Assembly: GCA_020632475.1 (NCBI GenBank)
Contig: JACKFM010000004.1
Location: 1-64,000, forward strand
Length of the DNA: 64,000 bases
Source: Candidatus Omnitrophota bacterium
GTDB lineage: Bacteria > Omnitrophota > Omnitrophia > Omnitrophales > Aquincolibacteriaceae
Direction of reading: 5' to 3'
Part shown: positions 16,006 through 25,866 of the stretch, in pieces
Layout: every line of letters begins with the position of its first letter
How positions within the stretch are numbered: the stretch's first letter is position 1
Notes under the pieces: generated by a model
The model's database searches: none
What the model was told of the DNA's origin: nothing
Seen by the model: only the letters and a program-made list of their open reading frames with translations
Position numbers and translations under genes: made by a program

Positions 16006-16545
16006 ATGCCATCTATCGTTAATGAAAGAATTAAGACAGAAGTAGAAAAAGAATTAGCAGGCAATGCGTATGCATTTGTCTCGACGTTTGATAAATTCCC
16101 TATGGAAGAGCTTTCCGAGTTGCGCCGCAGCCTTGAAAAAGTGGCTAATCGTTCGATTGTGGTTAAACACTCGATTCTTAAAAAGCTTTTTGAGGAAAAA
16201 CAGTATGGCGATCTGACCAAACAGCTCAAAGGTCAGGGGCATGTGATGGTGACTGTTGGTGATAAAGACCCCCAGAATATTTCCAAGGCGATCGTTGACT
16301 ACGCTAAGAAAAATGAAAAATTTGTTCCCAAGGTTGTGGTTTTTGAAAATAAGCTTTATGACGAAACTTTTGTCAAAGGTCTTGCAACCCTGCCCTCAAG
16401 AAAAGAGCTTCTGACGCAAGTTGTTGTGCGGATGAAGTCTCCGATTTCTGGTTTTGTGATGACTTTGAATCAATTGCTTCAAGGTTTGGTGGTTGCACTT
16501 AATGAAGTAAAAAAACAAAAAGAATCACAGGGTGCGGGTAATTAG
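16006..16545 (+). CDS. rplJ: Ribosomal protein uL10
   Basis: 179 residues. The N-terminal domain has the family pattern around FPMEELSELRRSLEKV and SIVVKHSILKKLF. The C-terminal helix (about 145-175) would bind L7/L12 dimers. It is the base of the L12 stalk. It starts seven bases after rplA, with GAGGAAG overlapping that gene's stop. There is no room for a separate L10 autoregulatory leader between the two genes, unlike E. coli. Confidence 0.96.
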   Translation: MPSIVNERIKTEVEKELAGNAYAFVSTFDKFPMEELSELRRSLEKVANRSIVVKHSILKKLFEEKQYGDLTKQLKGQGHVMVTVGDKDPQNISKAIVDYAKKNEKFVPKVVVFENKLYDETFVKGLATLPSRKELLTQVVVRMKSPISGFVMTLNQLLQGLVVALNEVKKQKESQGAGN

Positions 16546-16594
16546 CATTATCCCCAATGTTTTGATTCACAAAAAATTCTAGGAGGAATTAATC

Positions 16595-17026
16595 ATGTCA
16601 GAAGAACAAGCGGTAGAAGAAAAAAAGGAAGTGAAAGTCTCTGAAAAACTTCAGGGAATTTTGAAAACCATTGAAGAGCTGACCGTTCTTGAATTAGCGG
16701 AACTGGTTAAGGCGCTTGAAGATAAATTTGGTGTTTCTGCAGCGGCGGCAGTTGCGGTTGCGGCTCCGGCAGGTGGTGCGGTCGCGGGCGGTGGTGCGGC
16801 AGCAGTGGAAGAAAAGGATAGCTTTGATGTTATTCTTGCCAATGCCGGCGATAAGAAGATCCAGGTCATTAAAGAAATTCGCACTCTGACGAGCCTCGGC
16901 TTGAAAGAAGCAAAAGACTTGGTTGAATCTGCGCCAAAGACGGTTAAAGAAGGCGTTTCTAAAGATGAAGCTGAGCAGATTAAAAAGACTCTTGAAGCTC
17001 AGGGCGCAAAGGTTGAAATCAAGTAA
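16595..17026 (+). CDS. rplL: Ribosomal protein bL12 (L7/L12)
   Basis: 143 residues, longer than the usual ~122 because of an acidic/basic N-terminal stretch (MSEEQAVEEKKEVKVSEK). The dimerisation domain (LTVLELAELVKALEDKFGVS), Ala/Gly hinge (~50-70) and factor-binding C-terminal domain (LGLKEAKDLVESAPK) are intact. Recruits translational GTPases. AGGAGGAA precedes the ATG strongly, matching its need for several copies per ribosome. Confidence 0.97.
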   Translation: MSEEQAVEEKKEVKVSEKLQGILKTIEELTVLELAELVKALEDKFGVSAAAAVAVAAPAGGAVAGGGAAAVEEKDSFDVILANAGDKKIQVIKEIRTLTSLGLKEAKDLVESAPKTVKEGVSKDEAEQIKKTLEAQGAKVEIK

Positions 17027-17051
17027 GAACCTTTTGTTTTAGAAGAATTAA

Positions 17052-17069
17052 AGCCGCGGTTAAACGGCT
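17052..17069 (+). terminator. Possible weak attenuator between rplL and rpoB
   Basis: AGCCG (17052-17056) and CGGCT (17065-17069) form a 5-bp stem with an 8-base loop, followed by AACTATCTTTT. In E. coli this gap holds a partial terminator that lowers rpoBC expression. Here the structure is weak. Confidence 0.3.
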
Positions 17070-17121
17070 AACTATCTTTTAGTATTTGGTACTTTCCGGC
17101 TATTTAGGAGGCCATATCATT

Positions 17122-20100
17122 ATGACAAACTTTTTAGAGCGTAGAAGTCTGACAAAAATTCAAGATACCATGGATATGCCTAATCTCGTTGAGATTCAGG
17201 TGATGTCATATAATGAATTTTTGCAGACGGAGAGATCTCAGCGTCGGCGTAAGCGTCAGGGGCTGGAAGTCGTTTTCCAGGATTGCTTTCCGATTGAAAG
17301 CTTTGATGGATCCTGCCGTTTGGAATATGACGGATACTCTTTGGGTAAACCCAAATACTCTATCCCCGAATGTCATAAACGCGGTATGACCTACGCAGCC
17401 CCGCTTAAAGTCAAAATTCGTTTGATCCGCAATTCTGTTGTTAAGGAGCAGGAGGTTTATATCGGTGATCTGCCTCTGATGACGGAGACGGGAACTTTTG
17501 TGATCAACGGTGCCGAGCGCGTTGTAGTCAGTCAGCTGCATCGCTCACCCGGTGTTTCGTTGGAGCAGGGAACGCATCCTAGCGGAAAGAAAATCTATAG
17601 TGTCCGTATCATTCCTTACCGCGGTGCATGGATTGAATTTGAATCGGATATTAATGATGTGCTCTATGCCTATATCGACCGTCGTAGAAAGATTTTGGCT
17701 ACGACTCTTCTGAGAGCGTTGGGTTATTCCAGCAGCTTTGATATTTTGTCGCAGCTTTATCCGGTTGAAGAACATAAGAAAATTGATAAGGCGGCTTTGA
17801 AAAAGCTTGAGAATTTTTATCTGGCACAGGAAGTTCTGCATCCTGAAACGGAAGAAGTGATTGCTTCGGCCGGGACTAAATTAACGAAAGATATCCTTGA
17901 TGTGTTGGCCAGCAATAATATTACTTCGCTGACCACGGTTAAGTTAAGCAATGATGACGTTTCTATCTTCAATACGCTTGAAAGAGATCCGTATCAGACA
18001 ACTGTCGATGCGCAGATCGCAATTTACCGACGCATGCGTCCCGGTGATCCTCCCACCGAAGCAAGTGCGAAGGATTTGATTCAAAAACTCTTTTTTGATG
18101 CGCAGCGTTATGAACTCGGTAAGGTTGGACGCTTTATGCTCAACCGCAAACTCGGGTTTGATGCTGAAGTGAAGCAGACGACATTGCGTAAAGAAGACGT
18201 GATGCGTGTTGTGGAAGTGTTGTTGAAGTTGCGTACTGCCGAAATGCACGTGGATGATATCGATCATTTGGGTAACCGGCGTGTCCGCTCTGTGGGTGAA
18301 TTGCTTTTGGATCAGTTCCGTGTCGGATTGGCGCGTATGAAGAGATCCTGTCTGGAAAGAATGTCGATTTATGATTTGGATGCCGCTATGCCGCATAACC
18401 TGATCAACCCCAAATTAATTTCAGCGGCCGTTAAAGATTTCTTTGGGAGAAGTCAGCTGTCTCAATTTATGGACCAAACCAATCCTTTGGCCGAGTTGAC
18501 ACATAAAAGACGCTTATCCGCTCTGGGACCCGGCGGTCTATCACGTGAAAGAGCCGGTTTTGAAGTTCGTGACGTCCATCCCTCACACTATGGACGTATT
18601 TGTCCGATTGAAACGCCTGAGGGGCCGAATATCGGTTTGATCGCATCTTTGAGCACCTTTGCACGCGTGAATCCGATCGGGTTTTTAGAAAGTCCTTACC
18701 GTAAAGTGGAAAATGGACGTGTGACCGATAAGATCGAATATTTGACTGCGGATGTGGAAGATAAATATGTCATCGCGCAGGCCAATGCCCGTTTGGATGA
18801 AAAGGGTAAGTTTATTGATGAGGTAGTTTCCTGCCGTCAAAAAGGCGATTTTCCTAAAATGAAGCCCGCCAATATTGATTATATGGACGTTTCTCCGAGG
18901 CAGTTGGTGAGTGTTGCGGCAGCATTGATTCCTTTCTTGGAACATGACGACGCAAACCGTGCTTTGATGGGATCGAACATGCAGCGCCAGGCTGTTCCCT
19001 TGATGATTACCGATTCTCCGATTGTCGGAACCGGTATGGAACGCCATGTGGCCAGAGACTCGGGTGCAACGGTCGTGGCGAAATCCCGCGGAACCGTTAA
19101 ATTTGTGAGTGCTGAGGAGATCGTCGTCGATGATTTTGTTTATAAACTCAAAAAGTTTGAAAGATCCAATGCGGGAACCTGTATTAATCAGCGTCCGCTG
19201 GTAACGGTCGGACAAAAAATTAAGCGCGGCGATATCATTGCTGACGGTGCCGCTACACAGAATGGCGAGCTTGCTCTGGGACGTAACGTGTTAGTTGCAT
19301 TCATGCCCTGGCGTGGATATAACTTCGAGGATGCCATCATTGTCAGTGAGAGATTCTGTAAAGAAGATGTCTACACATCGTTGCATATTGAAGAATTTGA
19401 AGTGGATGCGCGTGATACCAAGCTGGGGAATGAGGAAATTACCCGTGATATCCCGAATGTAAGCGAAGAAGCGCTGGCGAATTTGGATGAGGAAGGCGTT
19501 ATCCGTGTCGGAGCTGAAGTGAAGCCTGGTGATATTTTGGTTGGAAAAATCACGCCTAAGTCTGAAACTGAATTATCTCCCGAAGAAAAATTATTAAGAG
19601 CGATTTTCGGTGAAAAAGCCGGTGATGTTCGTGATGCTTCTCTGACGGTTCCTCCGGGTGTGGAAGGTATCGTTGTCGGAGTGAAACTGTTTGCGCGTAA
19701 AGAATCAGCGTCGAAAACCCGTGAAGAGCGTCGCGAAGAAAATAAGCAGATTACGCAGATTAAAGACCGCTATCAGAAAAGAATTGATGTTTTAAAGAGA
19801 GAAAGAATTAATAAAGTTTCTCAACTGATTATCGGTAAGAAACTGGCCGAAGATCTTTTGGATGATATTTTAGGAGAGGTCCTGCTTAAAGCCGGCCGCG
19901 TGATCCAGAAGACCGATCTGAAAAAATTTGAAGACTGTGACTGGGAATCTATTCGTATTGATGATGATTCCGATACCGAAGAGAGTATCCGCAAAATCGC
20001 CCGTGTGTGGGGTGATGAAATCGACGAATTGATCGGTGAGCGTACCCGCGAAGTGGAGCGGATCAAAAAAGGTGACGAACTTCCTCCAGGTGTGATTAAA

Positions 20101-20919
20101 AAAGTGGTTGTCTATATTTGTTCCAAAAGGAAAATTGCGGTCGGTGATAAAATGGCCGGCCGTCACGGAAACAAAGGGGTTATTGCCAAGATTCTGCCCG
20201 AAGAAGATATGCCTTATCTGCCGGATGGAACGCCGATTGAGATTATTTTAAATCCCCTGGGCGTGCCATCACGTATGAATGTGGGGCAGATTCTTGAAAC
20301 TCACTTGGGATGGGCTGCGCAGGCATTGGGATTTAAAGTCGAGACGCCCGTTTTTAGCGGTGCGACCGAACAGGAAATCAAGAACCTTTTGACTGAGGCG
20401 GGTCTTCCTGAAGACGGTAAAATTGGTCTTTATGACGGCCGCACGGGTCAGAGGTTTGATCAGGACACAACGGTTGGTTACATCTACATGCTGAAGCTGG
20501 CGCACTTGGCTGATGACAAGATTCATGCCCGTGCTATCGGTCCTTATTCACTGGTAACCCAGCAGCCCTTGGGCGGTAAAGCCCAATTCGGCGGACAGCG
20601 TTTCGGAGAAATGGAAGTGTGGGCGCTTGAGGCCTATGGAGCTGCATTTACGCTGCAGGAACTTCTTACGGTTAAGAGTGACGATGTGGTTGGCCGTACG
20701 CGTGTTTATGAAGCGATTGTTAAAGGGGAGCCTGCTTTGCATGCGGGTACACCCGAATCATTTAATGTATTGGTCAAAGAACTTCAATCGCTCGCTTTGA
20801 ATATTATGCCTGAAAAAACACAGGCGGGTAAGGAGCGCAGCGTTGCTGTGGATAAAAAAAGCGCTGAAGCAAGTGCCGAAGAACGAAAACAAAAAGCCAA
20901 GGAGAAATTAAAAGCATGA
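17122..20919 (+). CDS. rpoB: RNA polymerase beta subunit
   Basis: 1265 residues from ATG 17122, with AGGAGG at 17106-17111. An in-frame upstream start at 17086 adds a non-conserved leader and is rejected. The rifampicin pocket is wild-type: QFMDQ (D451), THKRR (H461) and SALGPGG (S466) match E. coli D516, H526 and S531. Also visible are RICPIETPEGPNIGLI, the GDKMAGRHGNKGV active-site contacts and GGKAQFGGQRFGEMEVWALE at the end. It forms the catalytic centre with beta-prime. rpoC overlaps its stop. Confidence 0.98.
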   Translation: MTNFLERRSLTKIQDTMDMPNLVEIQVMSYNEFLQTERSQRRRKRQGLEVVFQDCFPIESFDGSCRLEYDGYSLGKPKYSIPECHKRGMTYAAPLKVKIRLIRNSVVKEQEVYIGDLPLMTETGTFVINGAERVVVSQLHRSPGVSLEQGTHPSGKKIYSVRIIPYRGAWIEFESDINDVLYAYIDRRRKILATTLLRALGYSSSFDILSQLYPVEEHKKIDKAALKKLENFYLAQEVLHPETEEVIASAGTKLTKDILDVLASNNITSLTTVKLSNDDVSIFNTLERDPYQTTVDAQIAIYRRMRPGDPPTEASAKDLIQKLFFDAQRYELGKVGRFMLNRKLGFDAEVKQTTLRKEDVMRVVEVLLKLRTAEMHVDDIDHLGNRRVRSVGELLLDQFRVGLARMKRSCLERMSIYDLDAAMPHNLINPKLISAAVKDFFGRSQLSQFMDQTNPLAELTHKRRLSALGPGGLSRERAGFEVRDVHPSHYGRICPIETPEGPNIGLIASLSTFARVNPIGFLESPYRKVENGRVTDKIEYLTADVEDKYVIAQANARLDEKGKFIDEVVSCRQKGDFPKMKPANIDYMDVSPRQLVSVAAALIPFLEHDDANRALMGSNMQRQAVPLMITDSPIVGTGMERHVARDSGATVVAKSRGTVKFVSAEEIVVDDFVYKLKKFERSNAGTCINQRPLVTVGQKIKRGDIIADGAATQNGELALGRNVLVAFMPWRGYNFEDAIIVSERFCKEDVYTSLHIEEFEVDARDTKLGNEEITRDIPNVSEEALANLDEEGVIRVGAEVKPGDILVGKITPKSETELSPEEKLLRAIFGEKAGDVRDASLTVPPGVEGIVVGVKLFARKESASKTREERREENKQITQIKDRYQKRIDVLKRERINKVSQLIIGKKLAEDLLDDILGEVLLKAGRVIQKTDLKKFEDCDWESIRIDDDSDTEESIRKIARVWGDEIDELIGERTREVERIKKGDELPPGVIKKVVVYICSKRKIAVGDKMAGRHGNKGVIAKILPEEDMPYLPDGTPIEIILNPLGVPSRMNVGQILETHLGWAAQALGFKVETPVFSGATEQEIKNLLTEAGLPEDGKIGLYDGRTGQRFDQDTTVGYIYMLKLAHLADDKIHARAIGPYSLVTQQPLGGKAQFGGQRFGEMEVWALEAYGAAFTLQELLTVKSDDVVGRTRVYEAIVKGEPALHAGTPESFNVLVKELQSLALNIMPEKTQAGKERSVAVDKKSAEASAEERKQKAKEKLKA

Positions 20920-23900
20920 GCTTGGAATATGACATCAATATGTTTGACTCGGTAACGATCCAGATTGCTTCACCGGAATCTATTTACGCTTTATCCCACG
21001 GCGAAGTTAAAAAACCGGAAACCATTAACTACCGCACATTGAAGCCTGAAAAAGACGGCCTCTTTTGCGAAAAAATTTTTGGACCGACCCGCGATTATGA
21101 ATGCAGCTGCGGAAAATATAAAAGGATTAAACACAAAGGGATTATCTGTGACCGTTGCGGAGTTGAGGTGACGCAGTCCAGAGTCCGGCGTGAGCGGATG
21201 GGGCATATTCAGCTTGTGACCCCGGTTTCCCATATCTGGTTTTTTAAGACTATGCCTTCGCGCATTGGGAATCTGCTGGATATTAGTGTTCGTGCTTTGG
21301 AGAAGGTTTTGTATTACGAAGAATATATTGTGATTGATCCTAAAGAAACCCCGCTGAAGAAGTCGCAACTTCTGACGGAAGAGGAATTTCATAAGGCTCA
21401 GGAGCAATATGGATTAAACAGTTTTACGGCCAAGATGGGTGCCGAGGCTGCGCGTGATTTGTTGCAGGAAATTGAGTTGGATAAAATGGTGCAAAAATAT
21501 CAGCGCCAGGTCCGTACCTCAAAATCGAAGCAGGCCCGTGCCCGTGCGATTAAAATCCTTAAAATTGCAGATGCTTTTCGTAAGTCCGGAAATAAACCTG
21601 AATGGATGATCCTGGATGTGGTTCCGGTGATTCCGCCTGATTTACGTCCTCTGGTGGCTCTTGACGGCGGTCGTTTCGCGACTAGTGATCTTAATGATCT
21701 CTACCGTCGTGTGATCAACCGTAATAACCGTCTTAAAAAACTTCTGGACCTTAAGGCTCCGGACGTCATTATCCGCAACGAAAAAAGAATGCTGCAAGAG
21801 GCTGTCGATGCCCTATTTGATAACGGCCGCCACGGCAGGCCGGTGCTTGGTTCCGGTAATCGCCCGTTAAAATCTTTGAGTGACATGCTTAAGGGTAAGC
21901 AGGGACGGTTCCGTCAGAACCTGCTTGGAAAACGCGTGGATTATTCGGGCCGCTCTGTTATTGTGATCGGACCTGAGTTGAAGATTCATCAGTGCGGTCT
22001 TCCTAAAAAGATGGCTCTGGAACTTTTTGAACCGTTCATTATTCGTAAACTGAAAGAACGCGGGCATGTTCATACCATTCGTTCGGCCAAGAAGATGGTG
22101 GAGAGAGTGAAGCCTGAAGTCTGGGATATTCTTGAAGAAGTGATTCATGAACATCCAATTTTGCTTAACCGCGCCCCGACCCTGCATCGCCTGGGTATTC
22201 AGGCGTTTGAACCGGTGTTGATCGAAGGTAAGGCAATTCGTATTCATCCGCTCGTTTGTGCAGCTTTTAACGCAGACTTTGACGGTGACCAAATGGCTGT
22301 GCACGTTCCGCTTTCAATGGAAGCTCAGATGGAAGCATGGATTTTAATGCTTTCGGCCAACAACATTTTCTCATCTGCGAGCGGTCAACCCATTGCAACT
22401 CCGTCTCAGGACATCGTGTTGGGAATTTATTATCTGACTAAGATTAAAGACGGTCTTGCGGGTGAAGGGTTGCACTTTGCCGATATCGACGAAGCGATGC
22501 TTGCTTATCAGGATGGCGAAGTTCACAAACACGCAAAATGCAAGATTCGTCTTGAGGACGGCAAGACCATTGAGACGACCATGGGACGTATTTTGTTTAA
22601 CCAGGTTCTTCCCAAAGGATTTCCTTTTGTTAACGATATCGTCGGTAAAGGAAAGCTTTCGAAGATTATTGCCCGCTGTTATCGGGAATTTGGCCACAGT
22701 TGTGTGATCGAACTTCTTGATAATCTGAAGACACTTGGTTTTGAAGAAGCGACCAAGTCGGGTGCTTCGATCAGCATTGAAGACATTCAGATTCCTAAAA
22801 CAAAACAGCAGCTTCTTGACGAAGCCCGTGCTGACGTTCAGCAGATTGAAGGTCAATATCGCAACGGTTTGATTACGGCCGGTGAACGCTACAACAAAAT
22901 CATTGATATCTGGACCCATATTACCGATCGTGTTGCTGACAGTATGTTTGAACAGCTTGATATGTTTAATCCTGTATTCATGATGGCTGATTCGGGCGCC
23001 AGAGGATCAAAACAGCAGATTCGTCAGCTTGCCGGTATGCGCGGTTTGATGGCAAAACCTTCCGGTGAAATTATCGAAAGTCCGATTACGGCTAATTTCC
23101 GTGAAGGGTTGACCGTGCTGGAATACTTTATTTCGACACATGGTGCCCGTAAAGGTCTTGCTGATACTGCTCTTAAAACTGCTGACTCCGGTTACCTGAC
23201 CCGCCGTTTGGTGGATGTGGCTCAGGACATGATTATTACCGAAAATGACTGCGGAACTTTGAATGGTATTTTTATCGAGCCGATTTATGAAGGGGAAGAA
23301 GTGATTGTTCCTCTGAAAGACCGTATCCTCGGCCGTGTTCCTCTTGATAACGTTGTTGATATCGTGACTGACCAGGTGATTGTAAAGGCTGGCGAGATTA
23401 TTAATGAGGAAATTGCTGACAGCCTTGATGATGCCGGGATTGAAAAAATCCGTATTCGTTCCGTGCTCACATGTGAATCTTCGCGTGGTACCTGCGCACT
23501 TTGTTATGGCCGTGATCTTTCTACGGGCCGTAAGGTGGAGATGGGTACGGCTGTTGGTATTATTGCCGCACAGTCTATCGGAGAACCCGGCACACAGTTG
23601 ACCATGAGAACGTTTCATATCGGTGGTACGGCTTCAAACGTTGTCGAACAGTCTTATTTTAAAGCCCGCCATGACGGACAGTTGAAATATCACGGGCTGA
23701 AAACCGTTGTAACCTTGAAGAATGAAATTATCGTACTTAACCGTAACGGACAGCTGACGATTCATGATCCGAGCGGCAGAGAACTTGAACGCTATACGAT
23801 TCCTTCAGGTGCGATTATTAGCGCAAATGACGGTGACATGGTTAAGAAGGATGCGATTTTTGTGAAATGGGATCCGTATACGGTTCCGATTCTTTCCGCT

Positions 23901-24971
23901 GTAGCGGGTAAGGTCCGCTATGAGGATATCCGTGCCGGCTTGACGATGAATGAAGAATTGAATGCAACAACCGGTATGACCGAGCGTGTAATTACCGAAC
24001 ACCGCGAAGATTTACATCCGCAGCTTTTGATTGTCGGGGATAATGATGAAATCGTGGCCTTTTATCCGATTCCTGTCGGAGCCCACATTGTGGTTAAAGA
24101 AGGGCAGGATATTACAAGCGGTACCTTAATTGCAAAAACTCCCCGTAAGATTGCCAAGACCCGTGACATTACCGGGGGTCTCCCCCGTGTCGCCGAATTG
24201 TTTGAGGCGCGCAAACCGAAGAATCCGGCCGTGATTTCTGAAATCGACGGTATTGTGGAGATCGGTGATGTGGTTAAGGGGCAGCGCAAGATTATTGTTA
24301 AGAGCACGACCGGGATGGAAAAGGAGTATTTGATTCCCCATGGAAAGCACCTGAACGTTTATAAGGGTGATCGTGTGACTGCAGGGCAGCAGTTGGTTGA
24401 TGGTCCTGTTGTTCCTCAGGATATCTTAAAGGTCTCCGGAGAACGCAGCCTTCAGGAGTATCTGGTCAATGAGGTTCAGGAAGTTTACCGGCTTCAGGGA
24501 GTCAAGATCAATGATAAGCATGTGGAAATCATTGTTCGTCAAATGCTCCGTAAAGTTCGTATTGAAGAGTCGGGCGATACAGACTTTTTGGTCGGATCCC
24601 ATGTGGATAAAGTGAAATTTAATCAGGAAAATAATCGAGTTCTCAAAAAAGGCAAAGAGCCTGCCAAAGCAACGCCTGTTCTGCTTGGTATCACGAAATC
24701 ATCTCTGACGACTGAAAGCTTTATTTCCGCTGCGAGTTTCCAGGAAACGACACGCGTTTTAACGGAAGCTGCGTCTGCCGGAAAACGCGACATGCTTTTG
24801 GGACTTAAGGAAAATGTGATTATGGGGCATCTGATTCCTGCCGGAACCGGTTTTGCCGAACACCGTCAGATTCAACTTAAAAAAGAGGGTGTGATAGAAG
24901 AGGACTCGCAGGAAACCGTTAAAAATGAAGAAGCAGCTGTTGCTGAATCAGAAGCCGAGGAGACGAAATAA
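20916..24971 (+). CDS. rpoC: RNA polymerase beta-prime subunit
   Basis: 1351 residues. The N-terminal zinc ribbon is CSCGKYKRIKHKGIICDRCG. The catalytic Mg motif NADFDGD lies at 452-458. The bridge helix/trigger loop region follows (MRTFHIGG near 905), and the second zinc site (CESSRGTCALC) is present. The last ~30 residues are an acidic tail (EEDSQETVKNEEAAVAESEA) absent from most relatives I know. Starts four bases inside rpoB (ATGA) and overlaps rpsL by one base (TAATG), so rpoBC and the str genes look like one coupled transcript. Confidence 0.98.
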   Translation: MSLEYDINMFDSVTIQIASPESIYALSHGEVKKPETINYRTLKPEKDGLFCEKIFGPTRDYECSCGKYKRIKHKGIICDRCGVEVTQSRVRRERMGHIQLVTPVSHIWFFKTMPSRIGNLLDISVRALEKVLYYEEYIVIDPKETPLKKSQLLTEEEFHKAQEQYGLNSFTAKMGAEAARDLLQEIELDKMVQKYQRQVRTSKSKQARARAIKILKIADAFRKSGNKPEWMILDVVPVIPPDLRPLVALDGGRFATSDLNDLYRRVINRNNRLKKLLDLKAPDVIIRNEKRMLQEAVDALFDNGRHGRPVLGSGNRPLKSLSDMLKGKQGRFRQNLLGKRVDYSGRSVIVIGPELKIHQCGLPKKMALELFEPFIIRKLKERGHVHTIRSAKKMVERVKPEVWDILEEVIHEHPILLNRAPTLHRLGIQAFEPVLIEGKAIRIHPLVCAAFNADFDGDQMAVHVPLSMEAQMEAWILMLSANNIFSSASGQPIATPSQDIVLGIYYLTKIKDGLAGEGLHFADIDEAMLAYQDGEVHKHAKCKIRLEDGKTIETTMGRILFNQVLPKGFPFVNDIVGKGKLSKIIARCYREFGHSCVIELLDNLKTLGFEEATKSGASISIEDIQIPKTKQQLLDEARADVQQIEGQYRNGLITAGERYNKIIDIWTHITDRVADSMFEQLDMFNPVFMMADSGARGSKQQIRQLAGMRGLMAKPSGEIIESPITANFREGLTVLEYFISTHGARKGLADTALKTADSGYLTRRLVDVAQDMIITENDCGTLNGIFIEPIYEGEEVIVPLKDRILGRVPLDNVVDIVTDQVIVKAGEIINEEIADSLDDAGIEKIRIRSVLTCESSRGTCALCYGRDLSTGRKVEMGTAVGIIAAQSIGEPGTQLTMRTFHIGGTASNVVEQSYFKARHDGQLKYHGLKTVVTLKNEIIVLNRNGQLTIHDPSGRELERYTIPSGAIISANDGDMVKKDAIFVKWDPYTVPILSAVAGKVRYEDIRAGLTMNEELNATTGMTERVITEHREDLHPQLLIVGDNDEIVAFYPIPVGAHIVVKEGQDITSGTLIAKTPRKIAKTRDITGGLPRVAELFEARKPKNPAVISEIDGIVEIGDVVKGQRKIIVKSTTGMEKEYLIPHGKHLNVYKGDRVTAGQQLVDGPVVPQDILKVSGERSLQEYLVNEVQEVYRLQGVKINDKHVEIIVRQMLRKVRIEESGDTDFLVGSHVDKVKFNQENNRVLKKGKEPAKATPVLLGITKSSLTTESFISAASFQETTRVLTEAASAGKRDMLLGLKENVIMGHLIPAGTGFAEHRQIQLKKEGVIEEDSQETVKNEEAAVAESEAEETK

Positions 24972-25363
24972 TGGCGCCGACAATTAATCAGTTGATCCGC
25001 AAGGGAAGACAACGGTTTAAAAATAAAACCAAGTCACCCGCATTGCAGAATTGCCCTTTTAGAAAAGGGGTTTGTTTGAACGTTAGAACCCAGACCCCCA
25101 AGAAACCTAACTCGGCACTGCGTAAAATTGCCCGTATCCGGTTGACCAATGGACAAGAGGTTACGGCCTATATCCCTGGTGAAGGGCATAATTTACAGGA
25201 ACACTCGATTGTTTTAGTTCGTGGCGGCCGTGTTAAAGACCTTCCCGGTGTTCGTTATCATATTGTAAGAGGTAAATTGGATACGACCGGTGTTAATAAT
25301 CGCAGAAGATCCCGGTCAAAATATGGCGCAAAAACTCCTAAAGAAGCGCCGGCTAAGAAATAA
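24971..25363 (+). CDS. rpsL: Ribosomal protein uS12
   Basis: 130 residues. It has the decoding-centre motif TPKKPNSALRK and VRGGRVKDLPGVRYH, whose Lys residues correspond to E. coli K42 and K87, so no streptomycin-resistance change is evident. N-terminal MAPTINQLIRKGR is typical. Start overlaps the rpoC stop. Confidence 0.97.
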   Translation: MAPTINQLIRKGRQRFKNKTKSPALQNCPFRKGVCLNVRTQTPKKPNSALRKIARIRLTNGQEVTAYIPGEGHNLQEHSIVLVRGGRVKDLPGVRYHIVRGKLDTTGVNNRRRSRSKYGAKTPKEAPAKK

Positions 25364-25379
25364 GAGGATAAAATAACCA

Positions 25380-25847
25380 ATGAGAAGAAGAAGAGCCCCC
25401 AAGAGAGAAGTTACGGTAGACCCTCGGTATAATGATAAATTAGTGTCAAAATTGATCAATTTAGTTATGAGTAGAGGGAAAAAGTCTATAGCCCAGTCCA
25501 TTGTCTATGGTGCCCTGGAGATTGTGGCTGAAAAAACAGGAAAAGAACCTCTTGAAGTTTTTAAGCAAGCCGTAGATAATGTCCGCCCGCTTCTTGAGAC
25601 CAAATCCCGCCGGGTCGGTGGGGCCACCTATCAAGTACCGGTTAGCGTTAGACCTGATCGCGGGAATGTTTTAGCTCTCCGCTGGATGCGTTCTTTTGCG
25701 CGTGATCGTAAAGGGCGTCCGATGAAAATGAAGTTAGCGCAGGAAATTCTTGATAGCTTTCAAAAAACAGGAACCTCGATTAAAAAACGCGAGGACAACC
25801 ATAAGATGGCCGAGTCCAACAGGGCTTTTGCGCATTATCGCTGGTAG
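25380..25847 (+). CDS. rpsG: Ribosomal protein uS7
   Basis: 155 residues, normal length. The start MRRRRAPKREVTVDPRY, the conserved KLINLVMSRGKKSIAQ and the tail KMAESNRAFAHYRW match the 30S head assembly protein that contacts the E-site tRNA. Spaced 16 bases from rpsL and 19 from fusA. Confidence 0.97.
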   Translation: MRRRRAPKREVTVDPRYNDKLVSKLINLVMSRGKKSIAQSIVYGALEIVAEKTGKEPLEVFKQAVDNVRPLLETKSRRVGGATYQVPVSVRPDRGNVLALRWMRSFARDRKGRPMKMKLAQEILDSFQKTGTSIKKREDNHKMAESNRAFAHYRW

Positions 25848-25866
25848 AAAGAAAAGGTTTTAAAAA

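Noticed and set aside
17086..17121. Twelve-residue extension of RpoB
   Set aside because: AGGAGG at 17106-17111 lies inside it and serves ATG 17122; the extension is not conserved.
20269..20742. Antisense ORFs within rpoB/rpoC
   Set aside because: Shadows of highly conserved coding sequence on the opposite strand, without start signals or recognisable domains.
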